Below are positions 57,189-64,000 of a stretch of 64,000 nucleotides of DNA, in pieces. The position numbers and the translations under genes are program-made. Numbering within the stretch: the stretch's first letter is position 1; every line of letters starts with the position of its first letter. This stretch comes from Ascarosepion bandense (Eukaryota > Mollusca > Cephalopoda > Sepiida > Sepiidae). Where the stretch lies: contig JBBBDQ010001028.1 in NCBI GenBank assembly GCA_037127315.1, positions 1,116,001 to 1,180,000 on the forward strand, in the 5' to 3' direction. The notes beneath the pieces are model-generated. The model did not search any database. It was not told the DNA's origin and saw only the letters and a program-made list of their open reading frames with translations.

Positions 57189-60100
57189 CTCTTTCAGAGC
57201 TAAGAAATGGACACAAGGCAAAACAAGCTTGAGTCTCACTTCAGAATACAGAAAATTCCTAAAAGTTTTGGAAGCTCATTAGCTTTTCAATTGATAAATC
57301 TTAAGTGGCATGTCACAAGCATCTGTCAAGAGTTACCCAAATCTCAAAATAATGTTCTAATAACTTGAAACTTAACCTAGTATAACAAACTTTCGAAGAT
57401 GAACATCTAATTTTTTACATTAACTTGAGAGTATTTTAAAGCATTTCAAATTAATCTGTCTTGTTTTTAAAATCAATTTGGTACATGACAATGATGCTCT
57501 ACCTTAATTAAGCATATCTAAACCTTCACAAAGAACAAACCAAAAAGGTAATATATTCCTATTATTTGGTTTAAGGATATATATTTAACTCAACAAAACA
57601 TTTTGAAATTGTTTAAAGGATTTTCACATTTGTTATTGCAAATTAAGTAAGTAGAGCATCTTACCCACTGGTAAAAAGCAAGGAAGAACTCTAGATTGCC
57701 TGCCAGAACATCTGAACCATACATCAGATAGCAAGAAACTACTGTAATGATATTCAGCAATTGCTCATTAACATTTACTATGGACATCACTGGACTCAAT
57801 ATTTAAGTTAATGACAATTAAGTTACTAACTGCAACATTACCAGAAATCCAAAGTAGGTAATGTTCATTGGTATTTATACTCCAAGCCTGCAGAAAGGGC
57901 AGTCATTCAGCTTTAATTTTCAATATTTAATGAGCCAATAACAACCAAAAAAAAAATATCCTTGATGTTTTATGCCAAGAATTTAAGGTTTAAAAAGTTA
58001 TCTTAAAGGTGCAATACTGGAAGATGCAATCTGTGCATAGTAGAAACTATCACCAACATCCTATTAAAAAAAAAAAAAATCTAAAAATTACAGACACTCT
58101 ACATTTCTTTATGTTATAAAAGTAAATGCTATGTACAAACTGCAGAATGATGTCCAAGGTAAAATTGTCATAAAAGTCCATTGTCGGCTACAAGCTCAGC
58201 TTTTAAGTGAAAATTATTTTTCTGTCTCTTTAAAACTAATGAAACTTGCCAAACTTTCATCAGTGTACAATCCAAACTAGAAAACTTCAGCTGATTAAAA
58301 CAAATAGAAACTTATAGGAAAGCTTCAAGAAAAACAAACCAATATCATCTGGATGATAAGGATATTAAAGAAAAAGTGAAACACTCACAACCATCTTGCC
58401 CACACAAAAAAGCTTTATACCAATCAATACAACATTACTTAGTTACTGCATTATTTTTATATTCTTTACAATATACATTCACTTTAACCAAAACACCTTT
58501 TCAATTTAAGGTAACTTCATACTCACACAAAGAGACAGCCTCTATTTACTAACCATGAAAAAGACTGCTAAACACTAGTATGGAAATCACCCTAAAAAGA
58601 ATCTTCTATGAGTTTTAATCTTGATCTATCTCCATTTGTCAGACAGCTATTTACTTTATATCCTGTAATACAAGGTTAGACCAAGAAACAGGCTGATCAA
58701 AGTAAACAAAAACATTACCACCATTTCAAGAAAGATATAAAGCTAAAATCATACAAACACATCAGGTTCTATACAGAATGAAATTTTGAGTCGTCTACTA
58801 TAATTTCTTCAGTGTCTTATATTTATCAGCACTTCCTTTGTGTAATCTCTATGTTGAAAAAAAAAAAAAGTTAAAGAACTGAAGACATGCTTTACAAGGT
58901 CACTGGACAGGATACATGGCTTTTGATGTATATCCTGGAAAACCATTGTCTAGTGTAGATCCTATGACAAGCTATTAATAGGGTAATATGGTACCAAAAG
59001 CTTCCTAACCACAGAGACAAGGAGATAGTACCATAAACAATAGAGATGCTTTAGCAAACCTTACAGAGCAGATGTTGTTGAATGACCTGCTTAAATATAG
59101 GTTTTATGGAAAACTAGCAAACCCATATCAGACATGGAATGCTACACTGAAGCCAGACCAAAAAGAGTCATTTCAGGAATGCATTAGCTGCACTGTAAAA
59201 TTATTACATCATTATTGTAATCATTAATTCACAGCCTAATTTTCTTTTTCTGAAATTTCTCAATGTATCATTATTTTGATGTAATTGTGACAACCATCAG
59301 TTTGAATTTGGGTTAAAATATTTATATGTATAGGTTTTCTTTCTGGATTTAATTAACTTTGATAATGCAATAGTAGCATACATGCCAAGTTGTTTATAGC
59401 ATGAGTGTGAAATTTTTTATACCACCAGCAAAAAATTCTACCCTGTTGCCAACAAATCCAAGTTAATTGTAAGGTTTTGTCTTTGGGATCAATCATTCAG
59501 ATGAAATTAACAAGTGCTTTGTGACAAACACCAAAGTAGCAAATTTTCTACAAAACTGCCTTTATCTCCAGCAGGATTTCTTCACAATGGAAAGCATTTA
59601 ATGCCATAGATTATATCTTTTTTTTTTCTATCCACAAAATGCATAAAAACATGATTACTTTTTCATTAAAGAACCACAAGTTATCAAACATCTCACACAG
59701 ACAGCATGCATTTTGTTACTCTCAGGTTGCATTCAATGATTCCCCCTCCAGAAAGGGCCACAAGTTGTTTGACTAGATGCCAAGTCCAATGTATTTTCTT
59801 ACTCACGCATTTTACATGTACTGACAAAAAAAAAAAAGTTACCTAACAAAAAACATATTTGGATTTGGAAGGAAAGGAATGTTATTCCTTGGTTCCATTT
59901 AAAACAAATCAAATTATGATTGGTATTCTGTCATTTCTTCACATGGGCATAAACTCAAAACAACCTGAATGCATAATTAACTAAATGCCATGTTTCTGCA
60001 ATGTTAATAAACGCTGCTTGTCTTGAGATTGACATCTTAAATCTTAGCCCAAACAAGTTTTTGGCAACTGTCTTAACTATGAGGCAGGCCATCCTGCTTT

Positions 60101-63100
60101 ATATTTACACAACAGATTAAATAAAAAAAGAAATTTTATATAGAGAGTTGTCGGATTTTGTCATATTTGATTGCACAGAAAATCTGAGCTTACACATACC
60201 CATACTTTGTCATGAATCAGTTAAAAAAAAAAAAAAAAAAAAAAAAATGTACATTTATTCATTCACTAATAGAAAAGCTTTTTTCATAAAAACAGTTGAT
60301 TCACCAAATTTTACTATATGCAGACATCATCGAAAACAAATGGATACAATCTTTCATTTATTAACCAATCAGGAGTTTGAAAAAAATCTTAAGAGTTGAT
60401 CTGATTCTATTACCCAAAAATGCATAAAACCGTGGGATTTTTTTTTCTTTAGAGTGCCACAAATCATGAATCGGACATCTAATGCAGATGATATGCTTTT
60501 TCTTAGTCTCTCATTTTCTGTTGCATTTAATGATTTTTCTTCCTCATGTACAGTTGACAAAGAAAGAGCATCTGAGAGGGTCACAAGTCATCTGACTAGA
60601 TGCCAAGTCCAGGAGACATGCATTCTCTTACTCTTTCTCCTCCTTCCTTATGTACTGCAAACAAAGAACAAAAACAACATCATGGAGTGATACTAGACGT
60701 CTGGCTTGACACCAAGTCCAGACAATATGTATTTCTCACTCTCTTACAGCATTAATTTATTCTTTCTTCATTTACTAGTTGGCAACAAAAAAGTAAGAGA
60801 AACAAGACATTTCACCAACTACAATTGTGCACACAGCAAGACAGACTGTCTTTCCTTCAAAGACTTAAAAAAATTTAAAAAAACCCTCTAAAAGGCATAT
60901 ATTCAAGGAAAGCTTTATGAAGAACTTTCAAACAAACATTGTTTCATAAATAACAAAAATTGATGTTATTTCTTCTTGTTAAATAAATTTACATTTATTA
61001 ATAGAAATGAAATTCTTATCCTTCTTTTAATGTTTGTTCAACCATCTAATTATTTTAAATGTGGTAGGCTTGGTTATGTTAAGCACAAGGCCATTTTGCA
61101 AGCATAGCCAATGCTCCCTACCAAGTAAAAGGATTGAATGGTCAGTATGCAAGTACAAACGCATAATTTTCCTCACAATAAAGAAGTTTGTATTATTTTG
61201 TGCTCTTCATACCTGCTAAGTTTGCTATTAAGAGAATTCATCTCAGGATAAAAATAGAAAAACTCACAGAAATTATTCCTAGCTGTCTGTCAGCCAGTGT
61301 TAATGCTATAGAGATGCATGGAACAGAATTCAACTATTGGTGACAATGTTCAAGTTTAATTTATTTATCCTCACACATTTGAAATACAACTGCATTACTG
61401 CTGGTTCATAAAATAGCATCAGTACACTTACACCTCCACACTGATAACAAAAAGACCGTATTTTTGCTTTCTTGACAAAATATGCAGTATAAAATCTAAA
61501 ATAAATATTACAATTATTTTAATAAAATCAGTCTTTCTTCATTATTCACCACAAGCTATTGTGCTATAACATGCACACATATGGAAATATATGCACAATC
61601 TGTACTCCAGTCACTAAATTTTTATATACATACACAACTCTATATTTCTGTAAATTTACATGGTAGGATGCTCACCCAGTAGGTAATGTAAAAATATGGT
61701 CTTCTTGTACATATAAACACAAACTTTAGTTTTAACATTATAAATGTTAAAAAGTACTCCTCACTTCCACAAAAAGTTAAACTAACAGAAACTCGAAATC
61801 ACAGTGTAATCTCCATACCAATTTTCAAAATCAACATTTATTGTAATTAATGAGAGAAATAAAGAAACAGTTACATCATCTTCCTAAGCTTCCGGAAGTA
61901 TTCTTGTAGCATTAGACAAAGTAATTTTTAACAGAGATTAGAAATAAAATATCCATAAAACTACTTCCAATGCCATTTAAAATTTAAAAACAATGGAGGG
62001 TGCAAGTCTGTTGAGTGTTGAGTGTTGATTCATTTTCGTTTTAAATGAAGAATGTGGATAAACTATTAAAACTTGTTAGAGTTCAAAATTTCGCTCCTAA
62101 AATTAATATTTCCATTTGGGAGAAATTATATTTTTGATTAAAAAAAAAAAAAAAAAACCTGGTATATATATTTTTTTAAAATTCTTTAGCGTTCGGCAAC
62201 ACATGTACCAAAATTGATTTTTTACCTCGTCTCATATCCTAACATTATTTTCCCCTACAATTCACTTTTAACCAGCGAGTAAAAGAAGGAAAACAGAAAA
62301 GATCGGACATAAGAAAATTCAGTATTAGAGATAAAACGGAAAATAGAATGCTGAATTATTTAAACTTTCAGAGGAGATAATTTATGACAATGTCAATGAT
62401 AAAGAAAATTTTAGAATATATATTCTCTACACTGTGTAGAGAATTATAATATATATATATATTCTCTACAGTGTAGAGAATATATATAGTGTAGAGTCTA
62501 CACTAACAATTGATTTTCAAAACTTTGTACCTGACAAGTTTCGGTTTTCCAAGGCAAGGGAAATGTTCAAAATATGCAAACAATAAAAAGTTTACCTTTT
62601 TACAAGTTTTGATTTTTAATGTTAAATAAATAAATAATCCAGAATATTAGACTAGGTAAAAAAAGCAAACTAAGGAAAGCCAGTATTTGAAATCATTTCA
62701 ATGAAATGTGAAAACAAAAATATTTCGGATGCTAAATAAATGGAAGATACCTCTCTAAAAAGAAAATCTAAAAATTATTGGTACTCAACGAGTTGAATTT
62801 ATATTTTTCAGATAATGACCGAATATTGAGTAATACTGAACACCTAAATTTCATTTTAAAACTTTAACAAAGACCATGTTAAGAAAAGATTTTTAACAAA
62901 TAAAAAAAATCCTTTAATTCTTTCGTAATTTGTAAATTTGAAACAAAAACTGGAAATTAGTTAAACAATCAATTATCCACACTGAAGGTAAAATGACAAC
63001 TTCGAAAGGAAAATAATGAAAAAGCGATTTTTTAAGGGTGGGGTAACTAAAAATAAACGAAGATAAAAAATTACAGATTGATCGGATAAAAATAAATTTC

Positions 63101-64000
63101 TAAAACTTTTTGGAAATTTTTTTCTTCGAGAAATAAAAACAAAACGCAATGTTTTTCGGAAACAATTGTTAAAAGTCTTAAAAATGTAAAATGACTTTCT
63201 AATTATAAAAATTACTTTATAAATTTTAAACAGAAATATAATTTCATTATTAGAAAATATCAGTTCTGAGTTTTCTTAATGTGTGTGTGTTTTGTTTTTT
63301 TTTTCTTTTTTTAATTACATACATCTATACAACACTGATGTTTATTGTTTAAGCTTTTTAAAATGTCAATACTTCCCTAACATTAACAACGAGGGAGAGA
63401 AATGTTGTATCTTGTATTACGATCAGGTTAGGAATATCTTGTCAAAACCTGCACATAACTTTCCCCCATAGATATGTCACCTTTTTGTTTAAACTAAAAA
63501 GTTTACATTATTCAACTGCTTCCGTCAAAACGAAAATGATATTTTTTTCACCAATTTATTTCATTATTTTCAAAGAAACTAGTTTTTAGCGCAAAGTTTC
63601 TTTAAAATATGCGTTTTGCTTACATTTAAGAAAAGCGTTTTTAAACTCAAACATACTCGAGTTTGTAAGTAAAAGTGACATGAAATTTCAAAATCAAGAA
63701 TAGCCTTAAGAAAGAAATTAAAAGGGGAACCAAACATTTTCAGAAGTTCGCAATGAATGATTATTTTTGTTTGAGTATTAACTTATTTTTTATGAAATAG
63801 ATTTAAAACAGTTATAACTTTTGAAAGTAACAGTTTAATTAAACTAAATATCAAACACGTACAAAATAATAGAACAAAGATAAAGTGTATTTTTAAAAAT
63901 ACTAAATGAAAAACAAAACTAAGAGAACTGACAATTTTTCCCGGGGAAACAGTAAAGTAACATGTGCAGACATGTTCCTGAAAATTATTAGTAGATATTG
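57187..64000. other. No recognised gene; possible CEP76 upstream region
   Basis: AT-rich, with A/T runs (e.g. 60,222-60,247). I looked on the minus strand for a phase-0 exon encoding the conserved CEP76 N-terminus and found none. Nothing else was identified apart from the palindrome cluster at 62,417-62,500. Confidence 0.4.
62417..62500. repeat. Clustered AT palindromes
   Basis: ATTCTCTACACTGTGTAGAG and ATTCTCTACAGTGTAGAGAA are each self-complementary and separated by (TA)n. A further TGTAGAGTCTACA palindrome follows. Together they form a nested inverted repeat. Confidence 0.85.

Noticed and set aside
57655..57799. Minus-strand frame ending in a good donor (CAGTGG|GTAAGA) in phase 0, positioned like a CEP76 first exon
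   Set aside because: The hydrophobic translation (CYLMYGSDVLAGNLEFFLAF) does not resemble the conserved polar CEP76 N-terminus, and no start context or promoter supports it.
62540..62580. Strong donor-like CAG|GTACAAAG on the minus strand in phase 0 upstream of CEP76
   Set aside because: The preceding frame closes after about a dozen residues without a Met and has no CEP76-like sequence.
1..64000. CRISPR arrays, operons, bacterial mobile systems
   Set aside because: The window is eukaryotic; the only regular repeats are microsatellites and a 119-bp minisatellite without spacers.

Overview
The window reads as AT-rich, intron- and transposon-rich animal DNA. Two conserved eukaryotic genes can be assembled exon by exon. 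The repeat content (a CsRn1-like Ty3/gypsy element with a tRNA-Trp-type primer site, two APE-type LINE families, tRNA-derived SINEs, mariner/Tc1 relics) fits a lophotrochozoan, most likely a cephalopod such as an octopus. The species is an inference; the gene calls rest on translation of the exons compared with family sequences known to me. No database was searched.

Layout. 1-~4,250: 5' part of a CsRn1-clade Ty3/gypsy retrotransposon on the minus strand (integrase start, pol, gag, triplicated primer-binding-like sites, 5' LTR with TATA box). ~4,250-14,950: mostly non-coding, with a LINE reverse-transcriptase relic (9.3-10.0 kb), a promoter-like/solo-LTR-like unit (11.6-12.2 kb) and a SINE (12.7-13.0 kb). 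14,953-33,466 (+): complete SYS1 gene in three coding exons (156 aa); its two long introns are packed with LINE, mariner, SINE, Tc1-like, hAT-like and fold-back sequences. 33.5-37.2 kb: short intergenic stretch. 37,188-55,640 (-): CEP76 in eleven contiguous coding exons (628 codons plus stop). Only the ~30-residue N-terminal exon is missing. SYS1 and CEP76 converge tail to tail. 55.6-64 kb: no recognised gene; a LINE tail and AT-rich palindromes.

The two genes have unrelated jobs: SYS1 is a Golgi membrane protein that recruits an Arf-like GTPase, and CEP76 is a centriolar protein that limits centriole re-duplication. The most interesting unexplained structure is a set of short hairpins in and just downstream of CEP76 (42,849-42,903; 42,957-43,026; 36,861-36,918). 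Every arm mismatch in them becomes a G.U wobble only when transcribed in the CEP76 sense direction, as expected of intronic microRNA precursors or other functional hairpin RNA. Two of them share the 9-mer GUGGAAUGU. Other points worth checking are a Cys-to-Ser change at the presumed nucleophile of the CEP76 transglutaminase-like domain, and the triplicated tRNA-Trp primer site of the gypsy element.
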